This document shows positions 37,097-46,036 of a stretch of DNA of 64,000 bases, in pieces (the first letter of the stretch is position 1; each line of letters starts with the position of its first letter). Made by a program: the position numbers and the translations under genes. This DNA is from Saccharospirillum sp043196875 (GTDB lineage: Bacteria; Pseudomonadota; Gammaproteobacteria; Pseudomonadales; Natronospirillaceae). The stretch spans positions 36,243 to 100,242 of the forward strand of contig NZ_JBEBMX010000011.1 in the NCBI RefSeq assembly GCF_043196875.1, in the 5' to 3' direction. A model generated the notes under the pieces. That model saw only the letters and a program-made list of their open reading frames with translations. It did not search any database and had not been told where the DNA came from.

Positions 37097-37957
37097 TTAG
37101 TAGGTTCTGTGTTTGGGCTGTCGATAACGATGCACTCTTATCGACGGCAGCCAGGGTTCGTCTTCCAGCTTGTTATCGCTGCGCACCAGACGATGGCGTT
37201 CGTTCGGTGGCGTTTCAGGCGGAATCGAAAAGTCGGGCAGTTCGTTAATGCCCTGACTGGGAAACAGCAACGGCAGCGAGACATTCATCGACTTGCGGCG
37301 GCCATCGGCAAACACCAGGTTGGCGCGCAACACCGGCGCCTGACGCTGCACCCGCGCCAATGGCTCGTTGTCGGGCAGGGTAGCCAGGCGTTCCATCTGA
37401 ATGCGGATATGAGCTGCTTCGGTATTCAGTTTGATCAGCCTCTCCCAGGCCTCGGCCTTGGTGATGCGTGCAATCGAACGACCGCTGCTGTACCAACTGA
37501 AACCGACGCGGTCGGGTCGTTTAACCACCAGCGGTAGATGACGGAATACCTGCTTTAAATGCAGGCGTGCCAGGCCCTCACGGCCGAGAGAGTCGTTCAA
37601 ACTTTGGTAACGTCGCGATAATCGGCCCTGGATTTCCCGCCAGGCGACGTTGTCGGCTTCCTTTAACGCATGGACCACCTTACGGAACTGATCCTTGGCC
37701 AGATTGACCTCGGCGGCCAGAGTGATCTGTTCGCGGTTGAGCGCGATCAATCCCGGATAGATGCGCGTTTCACGGCCGTCCTGTTCTTCCTGATACCAAA
37801 GATCCAGTAGCAGATCTTCCAGGTCTGGCGCGCGCACTGACCCCGCCCAGGGCGCGATCCAGTGAGCGCTGTCGTACTGATTGACCGATTTGGCAAAGGC
37901 GGCGATGGCGCGGCGCATATGCTCGAACTGATCGAAGAGGCGGGTTTCGCTGTCCAT
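37097..37957 (-). CDS. tus: Tus-family DNA replication terminus site-binding protein
   Basis: A 286-residue protein resembling E. coli Tus (309 residues). The best match is the middle block: HLKQVFRHLPLVVKRPDRV followed by GFSWYSSGRSIARI corresponds to the Tus YRTLTVLHDPATLRFGW-KHII block, and the end block PWLPSIRVHRY to Tus PRLHLY. The N-terminus is all-helical as in Tus. In E. coli, Tus bound at Ter sites stops replication forks from one side. By hand alignment the E. coli lock residue His144 is not conserved (Asn or Asp here). Single gene with its own promoter region; no Ter consensus site was found nearby. Family call is firm in the core, activity is inferred. Confidence 0.72.
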   Translation of the reverse strand: MDSETRLFDQFEHMRRAIAAFAKSVNQYDSAHWIAPWAGSVRAPDLEDLLLDLWYQEEQDGRETRIYPGLIALNREQITLAAEVNLAKDQFRKVVHALKEADNVAWREIQGRLSRRYQSLNDSLGREGLARLHLKQVFRHLPLVVKRPDRVGFSWYSSGRSIARITKAEAWERLIKLNTEAAHIRIQMERLATLPDNEPLARVQRQAPVLRANLVFADGRRKSMNVSLPLLFPSQGINELPDFSIPPETPPNERHRLVRSDNKLEDEPWLPSIRVHRYRQPKHRTY

Positions 37958-38130
37958 TTATACCGTTATCTCCTGTGGTGTGGCGTCAGTTTAGCGGTTT
38001 GTGTTGGTGTCGCCAAGGTAGGTGGGTGCAGGTACCGGACGTCGTATTAGCGAGGTATTGGAAGGAGAGCTATTAGAGGCGTGGTGAAAGAAGCTGGGCG
38101 ACGCATTGCGTCGCCCAGGTGATCAGGAAA

Positions 38131-39057
38131 TCAGGAAGCGCGTGAGCGGATCAGTTCTTCCATCTTGACCTGGTCTTCGATGAACTTACGAATACCTTCG
38201 GCCAATTTTTCAGTGGCCATCGGGTTGTTGTTCATGCCCAGACGGAAGTCAGGTTCGCTGATGGCTGCGGTCTGGTCGTCACTGCCGCCCGCGGCATTCA
38301 GCGCGCGTTTCAGCTCGCCGTTGTCCTGGCTCAGTTCTTCCAGCAGCGCCGGGCTGATGGTCAGGCGGTCGCAACCGGCCAACGCTTCAATCTCACCGGT
38401 GTTGCGGAAGCTGGCGCCCATAACGATGGTTTTGTAGCCATTGGCTTTGTAGTGCTCGTAGATCTCGCGTACCGAAACCACGCCCGGGTCGGTTTCAGCG
38501 GTGTAGTCTTCGCCGGTCGATGCCTTGTACCAATCGAGAATACGACCCACGAACGGCGAAATCAGTGTGGCGTTGGCGTCGGCGCAGGCCTGAGCCTGTT
38601 CCATGCCGAACAACAGCGTCATGTTGCAGTTGATGCCCTCTTGTTCCAGCACACGAGCAGCCTGAATGCCTTCCCAGGTGGAGGCGATCTTAATCAGGAT
38701 GCGATCACGGCTCCAGCCATCGGCTTCGTACAGCTCGATCAGGCGGCGTGCTTTGGCCAGGGTGGCGTCGGTATCGAACGACAGGCGGGCATCGACTTCG
38801 GTAGAAACATAACCCGGTACTTCTTTGAGAATTTCCTGGCCAATGGAGGTCAGAATGCGGTCGATGCCGTCATCGAAATTCTCGGCCTTGGCCATGCAAC
38901 GATCGATCAGATCGTCGTAATGGCCGCCCTGGATGGCTTTGAGTACCAGAGAAGGGTTGGTGGTAGCATCTTGCGGCTTGAACTTGCGGATCGATTCGAG
39001 CTCGCCGGTATCAGCGACGATGACGGTGAACTCTTTGAGTTGTTCGAGTTTGTTCAT
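38131..39057 (-). CDS. tal: Transaldolase
   Basis: A 308-residue TalB-type transaldolase. Schiff-base Lys is in RILIKIASTWEGIQAA (~130); DATTNPSLVLKA and SPFVGRILDWYK are further signatures. It moves dihydroxyacetone between sugar phosphates in the pentose phosphate pathway. Single gene, with its own upstream gap. Confidence 0.97.
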   Translation of the reverse strand: MNKLEQLKEFTVIVADTGELESIRKFKPQDATTNPSLVLKAIQGGHYDDLIDRCMAKAENFDDGIDRILTSIGQEILKEVPGYVSTEVDARLSFDTDATLAKARRLIELYEADGWSRDRILIKIASTWEGIQAARVLEQEGINCNMTLLFGMEQAQACADANATLISPFVGRILDWYKASTGEDYTAETDPGVVSVREIYEHYKANGYKTIVMGASFRNTGEIEALAGCDRLTISPALLEELSQDNGELKRALNAAGGSDDQTAAISEPDFRLGMNNNPMATEKLAEGIRKFIEDQVKMEELIRSRAS

Positions 39058-39139
39058 AGCGACTCTCTGTGCTTTACCTGTGTTGTCTAAGTTGCGTGCA
39101 CCCCGTTGCTGATCAACCGGGCCGATGATGAGTTCGTGC

Positions 39140-40135
39140 TCAGGCGCTTAGGGCCTGCGCATCCCGCAGTTGCACCTGATGCAACGCCTGGCGGATCAGT
39201 TCCGGGCTGGCGTCGGCCTTGTGCATGCCTTCACTGAGTTGACGCCGGAAGCGCCGCGCGCCGACCTGTCCTTGAAACAGTCCTAAAGTATGGCGCGCCA
39301 AATACTTCAGCGGCGTGCCTTGGGCATATTGACGTTCAATCCAGTCCAGATAACGAACGGCGATGTCTTCTTGAGTCTGACACGGCGCTGCTTCGCTGTA
39401 GTAGATAAGGTCGACATCCTGGAGTATCAACGGGTTCTGGTAAGCTTCGCGGCCCAGCATAACGCCATCAAGACCATCGGCGATCAGTTGTTGCGCCGTC
39501 TGATGGTCTTTGATGCCGCCATTGATGACGATATTCAGCTGCGGAAAATCGGCCTTTAATTGCTTGACGCGATCATAGTCCAGCGGCGGGATTTCGCGGT
39601 TCTCCTTGGGGCTGAGGCCGCTCAGAATCGCCTTGCGGGCGTGCACGATAAAGGTATCGCAACCGGACTCGGCGGTGGCGCCGACAAAGTCCCGCAAGAA
39701 GCTATAGTCGTCGAAATCGTCGATGCCGATGCGATGTTTGAGGGTGATCGGAATATCCACCGCATCGAGCATCGCCGCCAGTCCATCGCGTACCAGCCCA
39801 GCGTGGCCCATCAGCACCGCGCCGATCATACCGTTCTGCACTCGATCGGACGGACAGCCGGCGTTGAGGTTGACCTCGTCATAACCCCAATCTTTTGCCA
39901 GCCTGGCGCACTGGGCCAGATCGGCCGGCTCGCTGCCACCGAGTTGCAACGCCAACGGGTGTTCGCTGGCATCGAAGCGCAGAAAGCGTTCGGTATTGCC
40001 GTGAATCAGCGCGCCGGTAGTGACCATTTCGGTGTAGAGCAGGGCACGCCGGGTCAGCAGTCGGTGAAACTGACGGCACTCGGACGTGGTCCAGTCCATC
40101 ATGGGGGCGACGCTGAAAGGATGTGGGTAGGCCAA
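39140..40135 (-). CDS. dusA: tRNA-dihydrouridine(20/20a) synthase
   Basis: A 331-residue DusA. FMN site SVAPMMDWTTSECR; catalytic Cys in LNAGCPSDRVQNGMIGAVLM; VHARKAILSGLSPKENREIPPLDY is DusA-specific. It reduces U20/U20a of the tRNA D loop. Downstream of nhaB on the same strand, separated by a hairpin. Confidence 0.96.
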   Translation of the reverse strand: MAYPHPFSVAPMMDWTTSECRQFHRLLTRRALLYTEMVTTGALIHGNTERFLRFDASEHPLALQLGGSEPADLAQCARLAKDWGYDEVNLNAGCPSDRVQNGMIGAVLMGHAGLVRDGLAAMLDAVDIPITLKHRIGIDDFDDYSFLRDFVGATAESGCDTFIVHARKAILSGLSPKENREIPPLDYDRVKQLKADFPQLNIVINGGIKDHQTAQQLIADGLDGVMLGREAYQNPLILQDVDLIYYSEAAPCQTQEDIAVRYLDWIERQYAQGTPLKYLARHTLGLFQGQVGARRFRRQLSEGMHKADASPELIRQALHQVQLRDAQALSA

Positions 40136-40159
40136 AGCGGTCTCCGCGAATTGGAATCG

Positions 40160-40177
40160 GAGGGGCGGAAGCCCCTC
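40160..40177 (-). terminator. Hairpin between nhaB and dusA
   Basis: GAGGGGC-GGAA-GCCCCTC forms a 7-bp stem with a stable tetraloop in the 59-bp nhaB-dusA gap. There is no T run after it on the minus strand, so it may slow or shield the transcript rather than terminate it. Confidence 0.4.
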
Positions 40178-40194
40178 TTAATTCGGGTGCCGAA

Positions 40195-41709
40195 TTATAA
40201 CCAAAAAGTCACTGCCAGATAACCCAGCGTAGACATCACGATGGTGTACGGCAGCGCCATGATCACCATGCGTCCGTAAGACAGGCGAATCAGCGGCGCG
40301 ATGGCTGAGGTCAGCAGGAACAGAAACGCTGCCTGGCCGTTAGGCGTAGCAACAGACGGCAGGTTGGTGCCGGTGTTGATGGCCACGGTCAGCAGGTTGA
40401 AGTGCTCCAGATCGATGGCGCCGCTTTCCAGCGCGGACTTTACTTCGTTGATATAAACGGTCGCCACGAAGACATTGTCACTGATCGCCGACAGCAAACC
40501 ATTGGCCACAAAGAACATGCCCGGCTGAATGGCTTCGGGCAGGCTCAGTACCAGTGTGATAATCGGTGTGAAAAGGTGCTGGCTGTGAATCACCGCGACG
40601 ATGGTGAAAAACACCACCAGCAGGGCGGTGAAAGGCAGTGCTTCTTCGAAGGCTTTGCCCAGTTGATGCTCGTCGGTAATGCCGTTCAAGGCGGTCAGCA
40701 ATACGATCACGCTTAAACCGATCAAACCAACTTCGGCCAGATGCAGGGCGAGACCAGCGATCAACCAGACCGCCGCCAACGCCTGGACAATCAACTTAGT
40801 GACATCACGACGCGTGCGCTTGCTTTGCTGGTGGGTTTCATAGTCGGTCAGGATGGTACGCACCGATGCCGGCAGGCGCGCGCCGTAGCCGAACCAGCGC
40901 AGCTTTTCGAGCAGCACGCAGGTGGTCAGACCCGCAAATAATACCGGCATGGTGACCGGCGCCATGCGCATAAAAAATTCACCGAATTGCCAGCCGGCGA
41001 TGTGGGCAATCAACAGGTTTTGCGGTTCGCCCACCAGAGTGCAGACGCCACCCAGAGCAGTACCCACAGCACCGTGCATCAACAACGAACGCAGGAAGGC
41101 GCGGAACTCGTTCAAGTCCTGACGGTGCAGGTCTTCTACTGAGTCGTCTTCGTTATGGTTGTGTTCGTTTTGCTGGAAGGGTTTGCCGGAAGCGACTTTG
41201 TGGTAAACGCTGTAGAAGCCGACCGCAACGCTGATCAAAACCGCAGTGACCGTCAGCGCATCGAGGAAGGCCGACAAAAACGCAGCCGCCGAACAGAACA
41301 TCAATGACAACAAGGACTTCGAGCGGATGCCCAGCAGCAATTTCGTGAAGGTAAACAGCAACAGATCCTTCATGAAATAAATGCCGGCGACCATAAACAT
41401 CAGCAGCAGAATTACCGGAAAATTGACCGCGGCTTCGTGATAAACGACTTCCGGATTAGTCAAACCGATGAGAACCGATTCCAGCGCCAGCAGGCCGCCC
41501 GGTTGTAACGGGTAGCATTTCAGCGCCATGGCCAGGGTGAAAATAAACTCGCCGATCAACAGCCAGCCAACCACGTGCGGGCCGGCGTCGCCGAGTGCCC
41601 ACAGCAGAATGGGGTTGATGATCAGAAAACTGACAATGGTCTGTTTGTACCAGGTCGGGCTGTTGCCCAGAAAGTTGGCAACGATGGACTGAGTGTAGGT
41701 GGTGCTCAT
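40195..41709 (-). CDS. nhaB: Na+/H+ antiporter NhaB
   Basis: A 504-residue antiporter with ~12 membrane helices. Family segments: FLGNSPTWYKQTIVSFLIINPI at the start, SALFDALTVTAV-like FLSAFLDALTVTAVLISVAVGFY (~155), VCTLVGEPQNLLIAHIAGW (~230) and AISDNVFVATVYINEV (~415) near the end. It expels Na+ for H+ and pairs functionally with the Nqr pump. dusA follows after a hairpin. Confidence 0.97.
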   Translation of the reverse strand: MSTTYTQSIVANFLGNSPTWYKQTIVSFLIINPILLWALGDAGPHVVGWLLIGEFIFTLAMALKCYPLQPGGLLALESVLIGLTNPEVVYHEAAVNFPVILLLMFMVAGIYFMKDLLLFTFTKLLLGIRSKSLLSLMFCSAAAFLSAFLDALTVTAVLISVAVGFYSVYHKVASGKPFQQNEHNHNEDDSVEDLHRQDLNEFRAFLRSLLMHGAVGTALGGVCTLVGEPQNLLIAHIAGWQFGEFFMRMAPVTMPVLFAGLTTCVLLEKLRWFGYGARLPASVRTILTDYETHQQSKRTRRDVTKLIVQALAAVWLIAGLALHLAEVGLIGLSVIVLLTALNGITDEHQLGKAFEEALPFTALLVVFFTIVAVIHSQHLFTPIITLVLSLPEAIQPGMFFVANGLLSAISDNVFVATVYINEVKSALESGAIDLEHFNLLTVAINTGTNLPSVATPNGQAAFLFLLTSAIAPLIRLSYGRMVIMALPYTIVMSTLGYLAVTFWL

Positions 41710-42003
41710 TGTGTGCTCATTGGAAAGGGGAAAGCGGTTGGGAGCCCGTCGTGCTGGGACGTCGTTCTCCCGAAAAATGGGCGCTTAAACTACTCGTTTT
41801 TGCCGATTTTTCAAGCGATTAGAGGGAATAACTGAGAATCTTGCCGGCCATAAACGGTGCTTTTCTTGGCTCTGTGACTGTGGAAGACTGAACGGCGTTA
41901 TCTCAGGCGCTGTTGTGCCTCTCTAAACCGACTAGAGTGTATCGCTAAGCTCAGGCTTTTCGGTTCAATCGGACCCCATCGCAAAGGTGTAAGAGGGAAG
42001 CAT

Positions 42004-42651
42004 ATGACCTACTGGCCGTTACTCTTGATTCTGTTTCCGGTGTGCGTGCTGCTGCTGTTTCTGGCTGTGCGCTTGTTGTTTCGTGGCGGCTGGGTGGGCG
42101 GTTTTTTCCGCGGCCTGATTGGTATTGGCAGCCTGCTGATTATCGTTGTGCTCGGTTATCTGGTCGTCGATCTGGCGGCTTACCGGGCCTTGCGCGCCGA
42201 AACCACCATTGCCAGCCTGTCGTTCCAGCAACTGGGCGATCAGCGTTATCAGGTCGAACTGACGCCCACCGATGCCGATGCCAGCCAAAGCTTTGAACTG
42301 ACCGGCGATGAATGGCAGATCGATGCGCGCATTCTCACCTGGACCGGCCCGTTAACGGTTTTGGGCATGGAACCGGTGTTTCGCCTGGAACGGCTGTCCG
42401 GTCGTTACCGTGATCTGGCGCAGGAGCGCAGTGCCGATCGTCGGGTGCATTCGCTGGAAAATGACCGCTGGTTAAGCATGCGGCAGTTTGAACCCTTCCT
42501 GCCTTGGGTCGATGCGCGTTTTGGTAGCGCGGCTTATTTACCGATGGTTGATGGTGGGGTCTTTGAAGTGGCGTTGACGTCGCGGGGCTTGATTGCCCGG
42601 CCGGTCAACGAACCGGCGCGGGCAGCGGTGGGCAGCTGGAGCTCTGAATAG
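42004..42651 (+). CDS. Conserved hypothetical membrane protein
   Basis: A 215-residue protein with two N-terminal helices (~4-24 and ~33-53) and a long extracytoplasmic or cytoplasmic beta-rich region (SFQQLGDQRYQVELTPTDADASQSFELTGDEWQIDARILTW removed to short form here: SFELTGDEWQIDARILTW). It is in no family I can name with confidence; similar proteins are sometimes labelled multidrug transporter by old annotation, which the two-helix layout does not support. The upstream 294-bp gap is its likely regulatory region. Confidence 0.7.
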   Translation: MTYWPLLLILFPVCVLLLFLAVRLLFRGGWVGGFFRGLIGIGSLLIIVVLGYLVVDLAAYRALRAETTIASLSFQQLGDQRYQVELTPTDADASQSFELTGDEWQIDARILTWTGPLTVLGMEPVFRLERLSGRYRDLAQERSADRRVHSLENDRWLSMRQFEPFLPWVDARFGSAAYLPMVDGGVFEVALTSRGLIARPVNEPARAAVGSWSSE

Positions 42652-42653
42652 AA

Positions 42654-42968
42654 TCAGAGTGAGAACAGATCCGACAGGCGTGTCGCCAGCATCATGTCAC
42701 CTTCGGTGCGCAGCCGGCCGGCCATAAAGGCCTGCATGCCATTCAACTCACCCTCGGCAATCTCGTTGAGAGTATCGGCGTCCATCAGCAGGGTCACGCT
42801 GGGATCGTCGTGCTCACCTTCACCCAATTGGCACTGGCCGTTCTTAACGATCAGGTGGTAGGTTGCGTCGTCTTCGATGGCAAATTGGAAAACTTCATCC
42901 ATATCGCCCGCTGCGTCCGCGTTAAACCGTGATTGGATGGTATTGAAGAGTTCAGCCGTCGTAGCCAT
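42654..42968 (-). CDS. SCP2 sterol-carrier-type lipid-binding protein
   Basis: A 104-residue single SCP2 domain. Pattern: VFQFAIEDDATYHLIVKNGQCQLGEGEHDDPSVTLLMDADTL, then MQAFMAGRLRTEGDMMLATRLSDLF. SCP2 domains bind acyl chains or hydrophobic ligands in the cytoplasm. It is divergent from sohB across a gap with PsrA-like palindromes. Confidence 0.9.
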   Translation of the reverse strand: MATTAELFNTIQSRFNADAAGDMDEVFQFAIEDDATYHLIVKNGQCQLGEGEHDDPSVTLLMDADTLNEIAEGELNGMQAFMAGRLRTEGDMMLATRLSDLFSL

Positions 42969-43029
42969 CTAAGGTCTCCTGTACATGGGCTTGGGAACTT
43001 CGGCATTGTAGGAGCCGCCCATGGTGAAA

Positions 43030-43057
43030 TCAAACATCTGTTTGAAACGAAAGTTTG
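43030..43057. promoter_or_regulatory. Overlapping PsrA-like boxes, SCP2 / sohB gap
   Basis: TCAAAC-ATCT-GTTTGA (43030-43045) is a perfect palindrome; GAAAC-GAAA-GTTTG (43044-43057) follows, sharing two bases. Both fit (G/C)AAAC-N4-GTTT(G/C). The centres are 13 bases apart, about one and a quarter turns. Position between divergent SCP2 and sohB starts suggests control of either gene. Confidence 0.45.
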
Positions 43058-43093
43058 AAGCCGATAACAGTCAATACAGCAAGGAGCCACAGC

Positions 43094-44095
43094 GTGTGGA
43101 GTGATTACTGGTTGTTCTTATTGAAAGCCCTGACGGTGGCCCTGGTCATCATCCTTATTATCGGCGCCATTGCCCGCAATGCGCGCTCAGGGCAGGCGGG
43201 AGGTCACAAAGGCCGATTGATCGTACGCAAGCTGAACGAGCGTTTCCGCCGCCAGGCCGATGCTATTCGTCACCAGGTGTTCGATAAAAAAGCGCTCAAG
43301 GCTCACCAGAAAGAAGAGAAAGCGCGACATAAGGCGGACAAGGGAAAAACGCCGGAGCGCGTCTGGTTGCTGAACTTCAAAGGCGATATTCAGGCGTCGC
43401 AGGTTGCTTCGCTGCGTGAGGAGATCAGCGCGTTGCTGGCCGTCGCTAAAGCCGGCGAGGAAGTGGTGCTGGTGCTGGAAAGCCCGGGCGGTGCGGTCAG
43501 CGGTTATGGCCTGGCGGCGTCGCAGCTGATGCGCATCCGCGATGCCGGCTTGAAGCTGACCGTCTGCGTCGACAAGGTCGCCGCCAGTGGTGGCTATATG
43601 ATGGCCTGTATTGCCGACCGCATTATGGCCGCGCCTTTTGCCATCGTCGGTTCCATTGGTGTGTTGGCTCAGGTGCCCAACGTCCACAACCTGCTGAAAA
43701 AGCACGATGTCGATGTTGAGGTGTTAACCGCCGGCAAACACAAAGCGCCGCTGACGCTGATGGGTGAGAAAACCGAAGCCGGTCGGCAGAAATTTCTCGA
43801 TGATCTGGAAGCCATTCATCGCCGCTTTAAAGGCCTGGTCGGTCGCTTCCGTCCGCAGCTGGAGCTCGACAAAGTCACCGAAGGCGACTTCTGGTTGGCC
43901 GAAGATGCACTGGAGCTGCAACTGATCGACGAGATTGGCACCAGTGACGACTACCTGAAAAAACTGGTCGATGACAAAGAACTGGTCTCAGTCACCTGGA
44001 AGCCGCAACGTCATCTGAATGTGAAGGTGCGCACCGCTGCCTCGGCCGCGACGGAAGGTTTTTTTGAGCGCTTATCGCAGCGGATATTGCCGTAA
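43094..44095 (+). CDS. sohB: SohB-type inner-membrane serine protease
   Basis: A ~333-residue SppA/SohB peptidase. N-terminal membrane helix (~8-28), basic linker (KALKAHQKEEKARHKADKGK) and a catalytic core with the elbow ESPGGAVSGYGLA (~135) and the Lys base in CVDKVAASGGYMMAC (~175). GSIGVLAQVPNVHNLLKK is typical of the family. GTG 43094 is chosen because AAGGAG lies 7 bases before and the reading then matches the SohB N-terminus; a longer in-frame TTG start is not supported. Confidence 0.93.
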   Translation: MWSDYWLFLLKALTVALVIILIIGAIARNARSGQAGGHKGRLIVRKLNERFRRQADAIRHQVFDKKALKAHQKEEKARHKADKGKTPERVWLLNFKGDIQASQVASLREEISALLAVAKAGEEVVLVLESPGGAVSGYGLAASQLMRIRDAGLKLTVCVDKVAASGGYMMACIADRIMAAPFAIVGSIGVLAQVPNVHNLLKKHDVDVEVLTAGKHKAPLTLMGEKTEAGRQKFLDDLEAIHRRFKGLVGRFRPQLELDKVTEGDFWLAEDALELQLIDEIGTSDDYLKKLVDDKELVSVTWKPQRHLNVKVRTAASAATEGFFERLSQRILP

Positions 44096-44110
44096 TTAAC
44101 CAATAAAAAA

Positions 44111-44134
44111 AGCCGGCAGTTGCCGGCTTTTTTT
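44111..44134. terminator. Bidirectional intrinsic terminator, sohB/mltD
   Basis: AGCCGGC-AGTT-GCCGGCT with a long A run before and a seven-T run after, between convergent sohB and mltD. It terminates on both strands. Confidence 0.94.
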
Positions 44135-44154
44135 ATTGGGCCGTGACCCGTGCA

Positions 44155-45900
44155 TTAGTTAATGCGGGTTACGTCCACATAGAGCGTGAGGCGTTGACCG
44201 GGTTGAATGTACGGCTGGTCAATGCTGTTCCAGCGTTCGATATCGGTAACACGGACATTAAAGCGGTTGGCGATGCGTGACAGTGAATCACCGGAGCGCA
44301 CCACATAACCGACCCGACGTACCACTTCACGGTTGGTCGGCACATTGGTGCGGGCGTTATTGGAATCCAGCCAGATGGCAAGCGTCTGGCCCGGACGCAG
44401 TACATCGCGCGGCGCCATGTTGTTCCAGCGCGCCAGATTGCCGACGCTGACGCCGTATTCGCGGGAGATGTCCCAGAAAGTATCGCCGCCGCGCACCACA
44501 TAGTTAACGCGGGTGCGGTTGCTGCCGGCCAGCGCATTCTGGGTGCGCGCCAGGCGTTGGCTGGCACTCATTGAATAATCGCTGGAGCGGGCGGAGGCGA
44601 TGGGGATCATCAACGCATCACCGGCGCGAATCAGGCTGCCGGACAGGTCGTTGGCGTCGCGCAGCATTTCCACTGTGACATTAAAGCGACCGGCAATGGT
44701 GAGCAGCGAATCACCCGGTTTGATGGTATAGCGCTGCCAGGTCATGCGCGATTCCGGCGGCAGTTCAGCCAGTTTCTGGCGGAAGCCTTCGGCTTTATCG
44801 ACGTAAACCAGCAAACGGTGCGGACCGTCCGGGTTGGTGGCCCATTGGTTGTAACCCGGGTTGAGCAGGTACAGATCGCTCAGGTCCATATCGGCCAGCT
44901 GGGCGGCTTGTGCCAGATCGATCTGACCACCGACTTCTACCACGGCGAAGTAGGGCTGAGTGCTGACCACGGGCAATTCGATGCCATAGACTTCCGGCGA
45001 GTGAATCAGCTTGGCCAGGGCAAACATCTTGGGCACGTAGGCTTCGGTTTCGCGCGGCAGGTTCAGGTGCCAGAAATCGGTTGGCCGGCCGGCGGCTTCG
45101 TTGCGACGCACGGCGCGCAATACGGTACCGGGGCCGGAGTTGTAGGCGGCCAGGGCGAGCAGCCAGTCGCCATCGAACATCTGGTTCAGGCGATCAAGAT
45201 ACTCCAGGGCGGCGCGGGTGGAGTCGACGACATCGCGACGGCCGTCGTACCACCAGTCCTGTTTCAGACCGTACATCCGGCCGGTGGACGGAATGAACTG
45301 CCACATACCGGCGGCGCTGCCGTGCGAATAGGCGAACGGATCGAAAGCGCTTTCAACGATCGGCAGCAAGGCCAGGTCGAGCGGCATATCACGCGCTTGT
45401 AATTCTTCGACGATGAAATAGAGATAACGACCGGCACGATCACTGACCCGATTGATGTAACTTTGGTGCCGGGCATACCAGCGCAGTTGGGCCGTGATCC
45501 GAGGATTGTCGAGCGTGACGTCGAATTCGAAGCCGCGGCGCAGGGTTTGGTAGAGGTCGTCAGGGTAGTGCGAGAAGGGATCGTATACAGCGCGGGCGCG
45601 GGCATTTTCTGCGCTCAGGTCCGGCTGGTGGGCGAAGATGTCGTCGGTGACCAGCAAGGTGGCAACCAGCGGATCGTAAACCGGATCCGAAAACGGCATG
45701 CTCAACGGTGGCCGCGGCATGATGGCCGGATAACCTGCATCCAGATCGATACCGGCGGTACGCACGGTTTGCTCGATGGGAATGCTGGTGCCGAACCAGG
45801 ATTGGGGAATGCTTGAAAGGGAAGACCCGCCCAAGGTACTGCAGCCGCTAACCAGTATGCTGGCCAGGGCCGTTGGAAACAGATAACGATTTAAAAGCAT
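44155..45900 (-). CDS. mltD: Membrane-bound lytic murein transglycosylase D
   Basis: A 581-residue outer-membrane lipoprotein (lipobox LVSGCSTLG, Cys ~20). GH23 lytic transglycosylase domain (~165-300) with catalytic Glu in LLPIVESAFDPFAYSHGSAAGMWQF, and AALEYLDRLNQMFDGDWLLALAAYNSGPG. Three LysM peptidoglycan-binding repeats follow (~395-440, ~480-525, ~535-578). It cleaves murein glycan strands. The usual downstream gloB of this block is missing. Confidence 0.96.
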   Translation of the reverse strand: MLLNRYLFPTALASILVSGCSTLGGSSLSSIPQSWFGTSIPIEQTVRTAGIDLDAGYPAIMPRPPLSMPFSDPVYDPLVATLLVTDDIFAHQPDLSAENARARAVYDPFSHYPDDLYQTLRRGFEFDVTLDNPRITAQLRWYARHQSYINRVSDRAGRYLYFIVEELQARDMPLDLALLPIVESAFDPFAYSHGSAAGMWQFIPSTGRMYGLKQDWWYDGRRDVVDSTRAALEYLDRLNQMFDGDWLLALAAYNSGPGTVLRAVRRNEAAGRPTDFWHLNLPRETEAYVPKMFALAKLIHSPEVYGIELPVVSTQPYFAVVEVGGQIDLAQAAQLADMDLSDLYLLNPGYNQWATNPDGPHRLLVYVDKAEGFRQKLAELPPESRMTWQRYTIKPGDSLLTIAGRFNVTVEMLRDANDLSGSLIRAGDALMIPIASARSSDYSMSASQRLARTQNALAGSNRTRVNYVVRGGDTFWDISREYGVSVGNLARWNNMAPRDVLRPGQTLAIWLDSNNARTNVPTNREVVRRVGYVVRSGDSLSRIANRFNVRVTDIERWNSIDQPYIQPGQRLTLYVDVTRIN

Positions 45901-46036
45901 GCAAGGGTCGCTTGGGTTTTGAAGCCGGTTTCGGTTTGGGCGATAATTCTATGTTGGTGATGGGGGTGTCGCAAGTGGACGGTCTTGTGCCTGATGTTCA
46001 TCGGCGCTTCCTTGAACGATTTATTGCGAGGGTGTT

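Noticed and set aside
34345..44855. GTTGTAAC cores at 34345-34352 (reverse), 41502-41509 and 44848-44855 as possible Ter sites for the Tus-like protein
   Set aside because: Only the 8-base core matches the E. coli Ter pattern, flanks do not; about two such 8-mers are expected by chance in 64 kb on both strands, and all three lie inside genes.
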